Positions 32,618 to 41,867 are shown, counted from the stretch's first letter. The stretch is 64,000 bases of DNA from Lachnospiraceae bacterium (GCA_017619635.1 JAFZRZ010000071.1:186001-250000); one strand, 5' to 3'. Translations and numbers: made by a program. The notes: a model not told the origin generated them from the sequence alone.

Positions 32618-32662
32618 TCTTGAGTATGGAATATTTTTATTATTGATAAATATTTTGTGCAA
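32618..32662 (-). promoter_or_regulatory. Class-1 promoter of the candidate small RNA
   Basis: Minus strand TTTTTGCACAAAATATTT, 28 bases to CATACTCAAGATA. No gene start follows for 800 bases, but a terminator follows within 180. Confidence 0.6.
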
Positions 32663-32693
32663 AAATTTTAAATAGTTATTGTATTCATACAAC

Positions 32694-32713
32694 ATCTACA
32701 ATAGTAGACATTT
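32694..32713 (-). repeat. Cas12a-handle-like solitary unit, copy 5
   Basis: Minus strand AAATGTCTACTATTGTAGAT, one base after the stop codon (32715-32717) of the RecD-like gene. Guide side 32670-32693, which runs up to the small RNA promoter. Confidence 0.75.
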
Positions 32714-32714
32714 T

Positions 32715-35078
32715 TTACTCTTCTCTTAACATTTCAGAGAGCATCGTATTTCTTTTCGAATCGCCTGTCTTGCCGACGGCAACATCGAATGCTGATAGCA
32801 TTTTTCCATACATAAACTTTTCTTCACCGTAAAATCTGAACTCTTTCTTGGCTCTTGTTTCACCGGTGTAGAATAATGCACGGTTAAGGAGAAGGTAATC
32901 ACCATGCAGGTATCCCATCATCATGCAGGCCGCTTCAGATCCCTGACATTTATGAAGTGTTGTTGCATATGCGAGTGTAAGGTTTGCTACCGTTGATTTT
33001 GTGTACCCGCCAAGGCTTCCGTCATCGAACTGTACTACCATTTTGTAAGCTTCTTCTTCCGGATCGAATGTTACCTTTACTACTGTTCCACGCTCTCCGT
33101 TGAATATGCCCTTTTCCTGTTTGCCATTCCTTACTACTACGAAATCATAATCATTCTTTGTCTGCATAACCCTGTCGCCGACTCTGAATATTCTCTTATC
33201 CTGATATGTAGCCTCGGGATTACCTGTGGTGAATTCTTTCTGTAAGGCAGCGTTAAGTTTGTTTACTGCGATCTCGCCACGTTCTTTCATGGCTGTACAG
33301 AGCATTACATTCTTTATTCCGTATTTGCTTACCATTGCCTTATAATCGTTGATCATATTGCTTGATATGGTCTCTATCTTTGACGGTATATATACGAAAT
33401 GCTCGTCATAGCAATACTTGTCCAATGTCTTGCCGGCATTGATCAGTTCTGAGTTCTTGGCTATAGTTCCGCTGTTTCTGTGTCCCTCTTTAAGAAGTAT
33501 GCAGGGAACAACTTTTGAATCTATAAGATCCTTTAATACCTTACCAGGGCCAACTGATGCTATCTGATCCACATCGCCTACGAATACCAGATTGCAATCT
33601 TTTGCGTATTCTATAACACTTCTTGCAAGGTATATATCTACCATTGAACTCTCATCTACGAGAATGAGCTTGCCTTTAGGTCTGTCATCTTCGTCATGAG
33701 CACTCATTACTGCTCTGTGTACTGTCATTGCGGGGTAACCGGTTGATTCTGTTATCCTCTGTGCTGCTCTTCCTGTAGGAGCGAGCATTATGATATCGTC
33801 TGTGCAACCATATTTGCCTGACATTATAAAGCTTAATGCTACTATCTCTGAAATGGCAGTCTTACCACGTCCGGGGCCACCGGATATGATAGATACTCTG
33901 TTCATAAGGGAAAGATAAACGGCATCTCTCTGCTCGGTCGTTATATTGAACTCACCGGGTCTGCCTTCGGCATTCATTGCCTCTGTCTTTCTCTTTTCAA
34001 CAGTCTTTATCGCACTCTTAATAGTTTCCGTATTGATAAATCTTACCGGATTGCTTGCAATCATCTCTTTTAACATATCAGCAGTCTGCTTTTCTGCTTC
34101 ATACATACGCTTTGTATATATGTTACCACCGACATTTACAAGAATATTTTCATTTATAGCATCAAGGATAGCCTCTGAAAGAGATTCTCTGATGAGCCTT
34201 CTTGAGTCGTTAATGTTATCGATCTCTGCAAGAGTTTCGGCTGAAGGAGAGTGTGATGTTATAAACTTTTCTCTCTTATCTGACCATTCTTTCAGAGCGT
34301 TTTCTACGACTCTCTTTGAGATCTTCTTCTCATCATATGTCTCTTTTACGGGTACAAGAAGCGGAAGAAGTCTTTCTTCTATCTCTTCCATTGACAGATA
34401 GCAGTGACCTTCTTTTGAAGATGCATCGTCAAGAACATACTTTGTTCCTGCCATGATACGCTCTTTTGAATCAAGTTTTACGCCACTTGCTATTGCCAGA
34501 GTATCAGTCTTCTTGAATCCGAAGCCGTCTATATCCAAAAGAAGCCTGTATGGATTTTTCCTTAATATAGTTCCTGCGTTCTCTTTATACTTCTTGTATA
34601 TCTTCTCTACCTGAAGTTTTGTACCACAGCCACCAAGGAATGTAACGATATCCTTGTATTTCTTATTTTCCTCGTATGATTCGATGATCTTCTCAAGCTT
34701 CTTTGCTGCGATACCCTTTACTTCAAGGAGCATCTTTCTGCCATCTTCTGATTCGAAAAGATCAAGAGTATCCTTGCCATACATGCGGATTATCTCATTC
34801 GCTGTTGTTGTTCCTATACACTTTAGATATCCGTCTGTAAGAAAACGTCTTATTCCGGCACACTGATCAGCCTCAGTAGAGATTACTGAAGTTATCTTGT
34901 ATTGCTTACCGTACGTGTTATTTTCTTCGGTTCCTTCTATGACAACTGTCATTCCGACAGATGCCTCCTTTATTATGCCGACAGCGATGAATTCTCTGCC
35001 GGATTCGTCTTCGATCTTATATCTACCCCAGTCGTTTTCTTTCTGGGTGAGTATGTTTATTATAGTGCCTCTTACCAT
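32715..35078 (-). CDS. RecD2-like DNA helicase, first copy
   Basis: RecD2-type helicases are 5'-3' superfamily 1 motors. The 787 residues have an N-terminal OB-like part (MVRGTIINILTQKENDWGRY), helix-hairpin-helix segments typical of RecD2 (CIGTTTANEIIRMYG, DGFGFKKTDTLA), then the motor: Walker A GGPGRGKTA (about 401), LVDESSMVD (about 476), GDVDQIASVGPG, and the C-terminal TLAYATTLHKCQGSEA motif. I start at 35078 because GGAGGCGGG lies upstream and because the promoter at 35117-35162 excludes the longer frame that begins at 35162. A Cas12a-like unit follows the stop. Confidence 0.88.
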   Translation of the reverse strand: MVRGTIINILTQKENDWGRYKIEDESGREFIAVGIIKEASVGMTVVIEGTEENNTYGKQYKITSVISTEADQCAGIRRFLTDGYLKCIGTTTANEIIRMYGKDTLDLFESEDGRKMLLEVKGIAAKKLEKIIESYEENKKYKDIVTFLGGCGTKLQVEKIYKKYKENAGTILRKNPYRLLLDIDGFGFKKTDTLAIASGVKLDSKERIMAGTKYVLDDASSKEGHCYLSMEEIEERLLPLLVPVKETYDEKKISKRVVENALKEWSDKREKFITSHSPSAETLAEIDNINDSRRLIRESLSEAILDAINENILVNVGGNIYTKRMYEAEKQTADMLKEMIASNPVRFINTETIKSAIKTVEKRKTEAMNAEGRPGEFNITTEQRDAVYLSLMNRVSIISGGPGRGKTAISEIVALSFIMSGKYGCTDDIIMLAPTGRAAQRITESTGYPAMTVHRAVMSAHDEDDRPKGKLILVDESSMVDIYLARSVIEYAKDCNLVFVGDVDQIASVGPGKVLKDLIDSKVVPCILLKEGHRNSGTIAKNSELINAGKTLDKYCYDEHFVYIPSKIETISSNMINDYKAMVSKYGIKNVMLCTAMKERGEIAVNKLNAALQKEFTTGNPEATYQDKRIFRVGDRVMQTKNDYDFVVVRNGKQEKGIFNGERGTVVKVTFDPEEEAYKMVVQFDDGSLGGYTKSTVANLTLAYATTLHKCQGSEAACMMMGYLHGDYLLLNRALFYTGETRAKKEFRFYGEEKFMYGKMLSAFDVAVGKTGDSKRNTMLSEMLREE

Positions 35079-35116
35079 GTATCCCGCCTCCGTATCGGGC
35101 TTTGGTCTTTCCGTTA

Positions 35117-35162
35117 CATATATAGTATGTATTATTTTAAAATCTTTTAAAATTTTGTGCAA
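35117..35162 (-). promoter_or_regulatory. Class-1 promoter for the RecD-like gene
   Basis: Minus strand TTTTTTTTGCACAAAATTTT, 27 bases to CATACTATATATG. Predicted transcript start about 35110, between the two possible gene starts, so it decides for the downstream one. Confidence 0.65.
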
Positions 35163-35195
35163 AAAAAATTAGCACCCCGATGATTCGAGATGCTT
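35161..35195 (-). terminator. Terminator of the 110-residue gene
   Basis: Minus strand AGCATCTCGA-ATCA-TCGGGGTGCT (two G-U pairs) then AATTTTTTTT, fused to the TTGCAC of the RecD promoter. Confidence 0.7.
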
Positions 35196-35204
35196 TTACT
35201 GATA

Positions 35205-35537
35205 TTAGCGTTTTCTTCTATAGCCTAACGGATCCATGGTAGAACACAAAAGATATTCTACGTCTCCAAGAAAATGATTCTCAACGTAGTTCTCTGCTTT
35301 TAGCATTTCCTCAAATATATCAAGAACTTCGTAAACATTCTCGATATTTATAGGCTTTTCTGCAAATGCCTCAAGTTCGTCCTTATGAACTACGAAACTC
35401 CCTTTTAATAAAGGAGTAGTGTACTCTACAAGAACACAAGGCTTTCCTATTTGTGACCACCTATTCTTTGAAAGCTCATTGTCGATCATTGCGTCAAGAG
35501 CTTCGTGAATGCTATAGCTATATTCAATAGAAGCCAT
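35205..35537 (-). CDS. Small unknown protein, 110 aa
   Basis: Start at ATG 35537, with GGAGAG eight bases upstream; the longer frame from 35597 lacks a site. The protein (MASIEYSYSIHEALD...MDPLGYRRKR) is soluble and mildly acidic, with a helical segment INIENVYEVLDIFEEMLKAENYV and a basic end. It lies downstream of the methyltransferase gene with a 119-base gap. No family recognised. Confidence 0.65.
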   Translation of the reverse strand: MASIEYSYSIHEALDAMIDNELSKNRWSQIGKPCVLVEYTTPLLKGSFVVHKDELEAFAEKPINIENVYEVLDIFEEMLKAENYVENHFLGDVEYLLCSTMDPLGYRRKR

Positions 35538-35656
35538 TAAACTCTCCAATCTGCCACTATCCCGCCGTATCGGGTAGTGATTGTAAAGTGTGCCCATACG
35601 GGGGTGTTTAGGATCGGATTATATCCGTTAATATTCAGTTGTGAGAATAAATGATA

Positions 35657-37093
35657 TCAGGAAGCGATTGCTAACGCTGTTTTACTGTTTACGTATCCGT
35701 AAAGAGAATTCTTGACAATACTCTTTACAAATGATGCGATCGCCTGCGTTACACCGTTTCCTACCTGCTGCTGTCTGTCGTTGAGGCTTCCAAGGAACTT
35801 ATATGATGAATCAAGTCCCATTAAAGCGGCGGCTTCTGCTACCGATAACACTCTGTTACCCTCTGGTGGCATCAGATTTACTTTGCGCCAGTTTGTGATC
35901 GTGACAGCCGGTTCGTCATATGAGAGTCTTCTATAAACATTTGAATGTCTATCAAGATCTTTCATTGACGGAATATCTTTGTAATTATGTCCGGGTCTTA
36001 CATAATTCATGTTGGCCTTCGTTGATGCTGAGGCTTTTGTAATATCCGTGTAGTTAAACCATTCGGAAGTTACCTTCTTTAGTGCGTCTCTTGTAGTTTT
36101 CTTTGTTGTGAGTTCTACGTTGGGGATTATTACTTTTCCCATATCCTTAACGGATCCGATCAGCACCATTCTCTTTCTTACAGTATAGCCTCCAACTTCA
36201 TTATCATCTACTACAGAGTAAGTGATATTGTAATCAGAAAGTTCTGTAAAAACCTTTTCAAGATATCTTCCATTTTCCTTGGTTATGAATTGGGGGACAT
36301 TCTCAATAACGAACATCAGAGGTCTTTTTGCCTTGACCATGCGGATATAATCATCTATAAGAAGTCTTTTTGACACGTCCTGAACGGTATTCCCCGCCCT
36401 GTTGGCATTTGAATAGCCCTGGCAACATGGACCGCCGATTATCAATTCGGCAGCAGGAACGTTTGATTCGTCAAGATCTCTTATATCCATACACATGATG
36501 TGGTCACCGATATTTTCCCGATATGTCTTGCATGCTGATTCATCAAAATCTACTGCAAACTTTATATCAAATGAGTCGTCTTTCTTGAACGGATAGTCCA
36601 AAAGTCCGGCTCCGGAAAATAGCGATATGGTATCAAAGACATATGTAATGTCGTTTCGGAATCTTTCAGAATATAAACCGGCAGCTGACAACATGTCGTT
36701 TAAAGCCGAATTATTCTGTTCGAGATCCTCCTTACTGATTGTGAAGGTTACCTGCTCTGATGAATCAATGACCTTGCTTAATTCAACATCGGATAGATTG
36801 TCTGTATTAACAGATATCTTAACGATATGAACTACGATCTTATCATCAAGAACTTCTACCTCCATGTACCTTGCCATATTCATGGCGTTTCGTATCTCCT
36901 CGTTTCTGAGATCTACGAGTGGCTTTGACATTGTCCCTTTACGTGACATCTTGTACTTACCGTTTTCATCTGGCAGAATGATCACTTCGTTAAGCTTGTT
37001 GTCTACGATATATCTATATCGTGTACCTGCTTTGAAATGATCAGTTTCGCTAAACGAAAACGTAAGACCACGATTTGAAAACTTTATTCTCAT
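35657..37093 (-). CDS. DNA C5-cytosine methyltransferase with N-terminal extension
   Basis: The enzyme transfers a methyl group to C5 of cytosine in DNA; on an element it usually serves to evade host restriction. A 145-residue N-terminal domain of unknown type precedes the methyltransferase domain: motif I ISLFSGAGLLDYPF (about 153), motif IV GGPCCQGYS (about 221) with the catalytic Cys before Gln, motif VI VIENVPQFI (about 262), and motif IX/X RQQQVGNGV (about 450). The second proline of the usual GGPPCQ is a cysteine here. No restriction partner is adjacent, so it looks solitary. AAAGGAG precedes the ATG. Confidence 0.88.
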   Translation of the reverse strand: MRIKFSNRGLTFSFSETDHFKAGTRYRYIVDNKLNEVIILPDENGKYKMSRKGTMSKPLVDLRNEEIRNAMNMARYMEVEVLDDKIVVHIVKISVNTDNLSDVELSKVIDSSEQVTFTISKEDLEQNNSALNDMLSAAGLYSERFRNDITYVFDTISLFSGAGLLDYPFKKDDSFDIKFAVDFDESACKTYRENIGDHIMCMDIRDLDESNVPAAELIIGGPCCQGYSNANRAGNTVQDVSKRLLIDDYIRMVKAKRPLMFVIENVPQFITKENGRYLEKVFTELSDYNITYSVVDDNEVGGYTVRKRMVLIGSVKDMGKVIIPNVELTTKKTTRDALKKVTSEWFNYTDITKASASTKANMNYVRPGHNYKDIPSMKDLDRHSNVYRRLSYDEPAVTITNWRKVNLMPPEGNRVLSVAEAAALMGLDSSYKFLGSLNDRQQQVGNGVTQAIASFVKSIVKNSLYGYVNSKTALAIAS

Positions 37094-37210
37094 GTTCTTT
37101 CTCCTTTCCTTTGTTTGACATATTAAAGATGATTTATTGAGGAAGAAATAAAGAATATGTGTGATTTATAGCATAAAAATAGAGCCAACTGATGTTGACT
37201 CTTTTAGCAT

Positions 37211-37666
37211 TTAACGTTGTTTTAAAAACTCCTCAAGTTCTGACCTGCCAACGCATGAATACTGTGTATCCAAAAGCATATCGGCAACAGTCTGTACGTC
37301 CATATCCGGAGCGATATAATAGTCGTCTGTTATCAGATCAAGCCATTCGTCATCGTTGCGAACTGTACATTCAGAAAGGGCTTTTGCAAAAAATCTTAAA
37401 TCAGTACCGGGGATATAGCCGGCTGTATCCAAATTTTCCAACTCGCTGCTTTCTGTTACAATGGAAAGTCCACAATTAGAATCGAAATTGGTGTATGTTA
37501 CATAGATACAACCGTCCTGAAAAACAATCTTTCCAACCGAATCTTTTAATATGAGATAAAGATCCGCTGTAAGATTATCCAGTAACCTCATTCTTTTTCC
37601 AACATCTTCGCATGTGTTGATATCGTTGATACGACTAACAAGAGTTTCCTTTGTTAATAATTGCAT
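37211..37666 (-). CDS. Unknown acidic protein, 151 aa
   Basis: A soluble acidic protein (MQLLTKETLVSRINDINT...SELEEFLKQR) with a beta-rich centre (KIVFQDGCIYVTYTNFDSNCGLSIV) and an acidic C-terminal third (NDDEWLDLITDDYYIAPDMD). AAAGGAGG lies seven bases before the ATG. It lies 117 bases upstream of the methyltransferase on the same strand. The composition would suit a DNA-mimic or an immunity-type protein, but that is speculation. Confidence 0.65.
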   Translation of the reverse strand: MQLLTKETLVSRINDINTCEDVGKRMRLLDNLTADLYLILKDSVGKIVFQDGCIYVTYTNFDSNCGLSIVTESSELENLDTAGYIPGTDLRFFAKALSECTVRNDDEWLDLITDDYYIAPDMDVQTVADMLLDTQYSCVGRSELEEFLKQR

Positions 37667-37758
37667 ATTGACCTCCTTTAATAATGTTATAAATTCAACA
37701 TGGAGTTTTATGCTGACAATAAAATAGCACCGGAACCATGTCCAATGCTATCTATTAC

Positions 37759-39096
37759 CTATGATATATTCTGATATTGTTTTCTCATCGGCGAAGTGAA
37801 TCTACATGACGGGAAGTTACTGCAGCCATAGAAATCTCCATATCTTCCTTGTTTTACTCTTAACTCTCCGCCGCATTCGGGACAGCATAATGCTCGTTCT
37901 CTCTTTGATGTCATCGCAATAAATCTTTCACTTCTTTCTTTTGCGAGTTCCTTGCTGTTTTTATTGCAATCTTTGCATGTACCGACATTGACACCCATTG
38001 AACCGCCATAGTTTATGAAATCTTTGTCGGTTGAAACTTTTCCGCAATACTTACATTTGATAAAACGAACGCCATCAGGATCCACGGCTACGTATTTCTG
38101 TTGAACTACGATAGAGTCAATGTTTTTATAGAAGTTTTCTCTTTCTTTACGCTGCTTTTCAAGAAGTTCTTCTCGTTGTCTAGCTTCTTCTTCTAATCTT
38201 TTTTGTGCTTCGATCCTTCTTTTTTCGCGTTCAAGAAGTTCTCGTTCTATGGCTTCTCTGCGTTTTCTCTCTTCTTCAGCACGTATCAGTTTCTTATTTT
38301 CAATTTGAGTCTTAAAAGTTTCTTTTTCTCTGTCGCATATAAGGTTTAGACTTTTGTCTCTGAATAAAACATCGCCGTTATCTGATATATTATAATCGCT
38401 TAACGGCCCGGATACCAAGGGCACTTCTGTCCATAATTCGTCTTCATTTTGAGCATAGAAAACTGCTGATAAAGAGGCTTTTTTATATTCACGTCCATCT
38501 ATGGATAACAGGAGACAGTATCCCTGCCTTTTCTGTATCTTCATCAACCATTCGGGATACTGCCCGTCTGTGCCACCATTTTCTTCATCAACAATATGTA
38601 TGACTTTGATACCCTTGCTGTTTTTGTCGAGTATAGACAGTTTCGCGTCTGACAGATTTTCCTTAAGGTGACAATAACTTACAGCAACCTTTTTGTCCCG
38701 GGATATGAAACTAAATTCATATTTCCTCTTGGAATTGTTTACTGCATATATAGGAACTCTTGATTCGATATCATCAGCTTGTAATTTGTCGTCAAGCCAG
38801 CATTTTAAAACAATTTTGGAATTGACGGATACAATACCTTCTGTGACTATATGGCATTCGCTTTCCTTTTCGGCGTCTTTAATCCTGAAATGTTGCTCCC
38901 TGAGTTGCTTGTCTCCTGCGACAAGAACCAGATTTGCACCACAACCACAAGGGCAAAATAGTTTATTATCTCTGCTCTTTTCTCTCAAAGCTTCAACTTT
39001 GCCTTTGATATTGATCTGTCTTCCATTTATGATTGTAAATATGGATTCTATTCCTATTATTTTGTCATCACATAAAGCTTCTGTTCTCTGTGCCAT
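37759..39096 (-). CDS. CoiA-like / topoisomerase-zinc-finger protein
   Basis: A 445-residue mosaic. The N-terminus (about 1-90) resembles the zinc-binding start of competence-type CoiA proteins (LFCPCGCGANLVLV ... REQHFRI). A long coiled coil with many Arg/Glu follows (about 270-325). Two zinc motifs are at the C-terminus: CKYCG...CKDC (about 350-380) and a topoisomerase-I-type C4 finger CCPECGGEL...YGCSNFPSC (about 405-435). The mix suggests binding to single-stranded or incoming DNA. GGAG precedes the start. It is co-directional with the 293-residue gene, with a 21-base gap. Confidence 0.7.
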   Translation of the reverse strand: MAQRTEALCDDKIIGIESIFTIINGRQINIKGKVEALREKSRDNKLFCPCGCGANLVLVAGDKQLREQHFRIKDAEKESECHIVTEGIVSVNSKIVLKCWLDDKLQADDIESRVPIYAVNNSKRKYEFSFISRDKKVAVSYCHLKENLSDAKLSILDKNSKGIKVIHIVDEENGGTDGQYPEWLMKIQKRQGYCLLLSIDGREYKKASLSAVFYAQNEDELWTEVPLVSGPLSDYNISDNGDVLFRDKSLNLICDREKETFKTQIENKKLIRAEEERKRREAIERELLEREKRRIEAQKRLEEEARQREELLEKQRKERENFYKNIDSIVVQQKYVAVDPDGVRFIKCKYCGKVSTDKDFINYGGSMGVNVGTCKDCNKNSKELAKERSERFIAMTSKRERALCCPECGGELRVKQGRYGDFYGCSNFPSCRFTSPMRKQYQNIS

Positions 39097-39117
39097 TCAA
39101 TCATTTTCTCCAATATC

Positions 39118-39999
39118 TTATATCTTGCCGAAAAGATTTTCGTAACCCTTTGTATCTACGAGTTTTCTTAAGAATATGCCTCTGTAGTGAGCCTCAAGCC
39201 TTGTTTCGACCGGACGACCATCTTCTGTAAGAAGGAAGCCGTTCTCATCGAAGAATCTGGGATCAGAGTAAATATCGATGTCTGACTTGCATGTGAGAGT
39301 TAAGATGTTTCTCATTCTCTTTGCGATCTCCCATGCATTCTTGAATGCTTCCTTGCTGATGAAGTCCTCGTATGTATTTTTTACAATTTTCTCAGGCATA
39401 GGGGGTTTTTTGCCCTGTTTGATGTATTCCCCTCTTTCATCTAAACTTAAATCTTTATATTCAAAAACGCTTGTTCTTTTGAATAAATCCGGATCGTTTT
39501 TGATAAAAGCAATCGCTTCTTTGCATGTAGCTGCAAGATATATATCTTCCAGTACATCATCGCTCATACCTGAAACCGGAGTATTTACAGTGTCGGGACT
39601 GAAAATTCCCTCTAAATTAACATACAGCATGCCTAAATTTGTGAAGTATAACGCTTTTTTCATCTCCATGGTGGTTTTGCAGTCATCTGCAGTCATGCTA
39701 TATGACTTTATTACTGTCTTTTCGAGAGCTGCCATTTTCTTCTCTTCAGGTGACATATTGTCTAACCTGTTGATAAATTCTATGACATTATTTCGGTTAT
39801 CTTCTAGTCTCAGGATATTATCTTCTATATTTTTATTTCCCTTTTCGTTATAAACTGTAAATATACCAAATGAAAGAGACAGAGAATTTAAATATTGAGC
39901 TTCTGTGATTTTTCCTTCATCATATAATTTTCCTGTCATTACATCAGCGAACGGGCTGTAGTAATTCTGTGTTAAATCTAGCTTTTTCTTACCAAACAT
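39118..39999 (-). CDS. Unknown protein, 293 aa
   Basis: A mostly helical soluble protein (MFGKKKLDLTQNYYSPF...GYENLFGKI). No cofactor or metal motif is visible; the centre is rich in charged helices (NNVIEFINRLDNMSPEEKKMAALEK). AGGAGG lies 13 bases before the ATG, with a class-1 promoter behind it, so it begins the two-gene operon with the CoiA-like protein. Function unknown. Confidence 0.65.
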   Translation of the reverse strand: MFGKKKLDLTQNYYSPFADVMTGKLYDEGKITEAQYLNSLSLSFGIFTVYNEKGNKNIEDNILRLEDNRNNVIEFINRLDNMSPEEKKMAALEKTVIKSYSMTADDCKTTMEMKKALYFTNLGMLYVNLEGIFSPDTVNTPVSGMSDDVLEDIYLAATCKEAIAFIKNDPDLFKRTSVFEYKDLSLDERGEYIKQGKKPPMPEKIVKNTYEDFISKEAFKNAWEIAKRMRNILTLTCKSDIDIYSDPRFFDENGFLLTEDGRPVETRLEAHYRGIFLRKLVDTKGYENLFGKI

Positions 40000-40055
40000 T
40001 TTTTCATTTATCCTCCTACTCTATATATTAAGCGTAAATGTTTGTTTTCCTTTTC

Positions 40056-40102
40056 TATATATAGTATGACATATTTGTATTAAAAGCGAAAATTTTGTGC
40101 AA
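40056..40102 (-). promoter_or_regulatory. Class-1 promoter
   Basis: Minus strand TTTTTGCACAAAATTTTC, 28 bases to CATACTATATATAG. Faces the gene at 39999. Confidence 0.65.
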
Positions 40103-40123
40103 AAATTTTAAACTAATATTTTC

Positions 40124-40158
40124 AATAAAAATAGGGAGCCGTTAAGCTCCCTATCTGT
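40124..40158 (-). terminator. Terminator of the 531-residue gene
   Basis: Minus strand ATAGGGAGC-TTAACG-GCTCCCTAT followed by TTTTATT. Confidence 0.8.
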
Positions 40159-40166
40159 CATTTTAT

Positions 40167-41762
40167 TTATCTGGCTTCTTTGCTCGTGTCATCGGATCTT
40201 GAATCTTTTGCGTGTGGATTTGCATTAGACCTATGTTCTTTGGCGTAAGAAACTTTTTGTCTAGCAGCAGCGATCTTATCGTCCATTCTTGAACTACGGT
40301 TAATACCGCTTGCTTCTCTGTTCTCCTGTACGGATGCCATGTTTACTACTGATACGGCAGCAGAAAGAGAAATATCTTCGGCAAGCTGATTATTTCTTTC
40401 AACGTTCTCGTTGATGTGTGCCTGTATCCTTGAAAGAACGTTTAATTCAGCATTGGATACATATCCAGGATTTTCGAGAGCTTCTTTACCTGCCATAGCA
40501 CGTCCGACATTTCCTATAGCCGTCTTTACATCTCCGGATCTTTCAAATGCTGTTTCTGCTACCTGATAAAGTGACTTATAAGCTCTTTCCTGTAAGATGC
40601 CGAGACCTCTATCAATCTGCTTATATCCGCGAACCATTGAATGAAGATTTTCAGAAAGTCCTGCGTATGCGGATTTTCCGACAGCAAACGCTTTCTGGTT
40701 TGCGTTATGAACGGCTTCGCCTGCTCTTCCAAGAACTTCTCTACCTGCCTCGATCTTGATATCAAGATATGTTTTAAGTTTATTAAGGATAGGGCTGGCT
40801 TTTGCTTTTGTAGATTCTTTTAATTCTTCTGATTTTTCAGCAGCGGCTTTTGCAATTGTAGCTCCCATGCTTGGAATTTCCTGACGTGCCTCTACTGCTT
40901 TAAAAGATCTTTCATAAACATTTTTAAATTCATTGCTGAAATACTCTGCATCTTTTGCGGTATAGCCGTTCATCTTGGCTATTGAAAGCTCATTTTGAAG
41001 TTTGTCGTATCTCGCGTTAATATCAACCTTGAGTTCTTTATATCTGTTAACGGCTTCACGTCTTTTATCGAACGCTGAAGGGTTAAGCCTTCTCTTTTCT
41101 TCTTTGGCCTCTCTTTTAGCTTCCCTCTTTTCTTCCTTGGCAAGCTGCTTGTCGAGCTTTTCTTTCATATGCTCTGTCTTATCGATCTGCTTCTGGAGCC
41201 ATTTAGGAAGTTTGTCCGTATCATCGAATGTCTTGTTATCGTTGCCGGTAACAAAGTCTTCTTTTTCTGCTTTAACTTCCTGCTGAGGAGCACCCCAACT
41301 TGGAGTCGCCTGAGGAATAACTTCCGGTTCTACGGATTCAGGCTGAATATCGTTCTTTTCCTGCTCAAGTTCTTTCATTACTTCAACGACATCTCTTTCA
41401 GTGTTCTTAGAGAGATTAGCCATGACTGCTTTGTATATCTCGTTGTCTTTTAAGTCTGGCTCAATATCCTTAAGTTCGTGCATAGCCTCGATAGCATTGT
41501 CTGTTCTTGGATCGTTAACTAAGTTCGAATAAAGATCCATTGTGTCAATTGTTCCGACATACTCGGTTCCTACTATCATATCTAATGTGTCATGACCTAG
41601 TCTTCTGATGTCAAGTTCGCCTTCTCTGAGGTTATATTTTTCTGCAAGAGAATCTACTAAAACTCCTACCGTCTGTCGAGCGTCATTGCTCATGTCCATG
41701 CTCTCTAAAAGAGCTTTTGCTTCATCGCTTAAAAAGTCGCGACCTTCTGTTGATACTGCCAT
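40167..41762 (-). CDS. Large helical, coiled-coil protein of unknown function
   Basis: A 531-residue, highly charged helical protein. A folded N-terminal part (about 1-130) is followed by a glutamate/proline linker, a lysine-glutamate coiled coil (EKLDKQLAKEEKREAKREAKEE-type, about 210-245), and an alanine-rich helical C-terminus with late low-complexity tail (KDSRSDDTSKEAR). AAGGAGG before the ATG at 41762 decides the start over a longer frame. It lies alone between terminators. Scaffolding or DNA-packaging roles are possible, but nothing visible proves one. Confidence 0.7.
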   Translation of the reverse strand: MAVSTEGRDFLSDEAKALLESMDMSNDARQTVGVLVDSLAEKYNLREGELDIRRLGHDTLDMIVGTEYVGTIDTMDLYSNLVNDPRTDNAIEAMHELKDIEPDLKDNEIYKAVMANLSKNTERDVVEVMKELEQEKNDIQPESVEPEVIPQATPSWGAPQQEVKAEKEDFVTGNDNKTFDDTDKLPKWLQKQIDKTEHMKEKLDKQLAKEEKREAKREAKEEKRRLNPSAFDKRREAVNRYKELKVDINARYDKLQNELSIAKMNGYTAKDAEYFSNEFKNVYERSFKAVEARQEIPSMGATIAKAAAEKSEELKESTKAKASPILNKLKTYLDIKIEAGREVLGRAGEAVHNANQKAFAVGKSAYAGLSENLHSMVRGYKQIDRGLGILQERAYKSLYQVAETAFERSGDVKTAIGNVGRAMAGKEALENPGYVSNAELNVLSRIQAHINENVERNNQLAEDISLSAAVSVVNMASVQENREASGINRSSRMDDKIAAARQKVSYAKEHRSNANPHAKDSRSDDTSKEAR

Positions 41763-41867
41763 TTTATCTACCTCCTTATAAATTTGGCTAATCGTTGCGC
41801 CTTTTAGCCACATGATGACTAAATGCGATTTATTTTCCTTGTTATAACTGAATATGAAAAAAGTTAG

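Larger units (their letters stand above)
31815..32693. other. Long non-coding region, origin candidate
   Basis: About 880 bases without a credible long gene. The part 31990-32400 is extremely AT-rich and holds two DnaA-box-like words, TTATCCCCA (32067) and TTATCCCAT (32300), an inverted CGAAAAT/ATTTTCG pair (32053-32081) and several short A/T tracts. The part 32437-32662 is a self-contained transcription unit (promoter, small RNA, terminator). A possible 20-codon plus-strand frame with AAAGGAGG starts at 32561. Confidence 0.5.

Noticed and set aside
32561-32623. 20-codon plus-strand frame with AAAGGAGG
   Set aside because: Not listed as a gene because the GC-rich palindromic block gives the same signals by chance and a minus-strand small RNA explains the promoter and terminator. 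Kept as an alternative in the small RNA finding.
34000-34400. Long plus-strand open frame opposite the RecD gene (about 150 codons)
   Set aside because: It is the antisense of a well-supported helicase, with no ribosome binding site and hydrophobic serine-rich nonsense composition.
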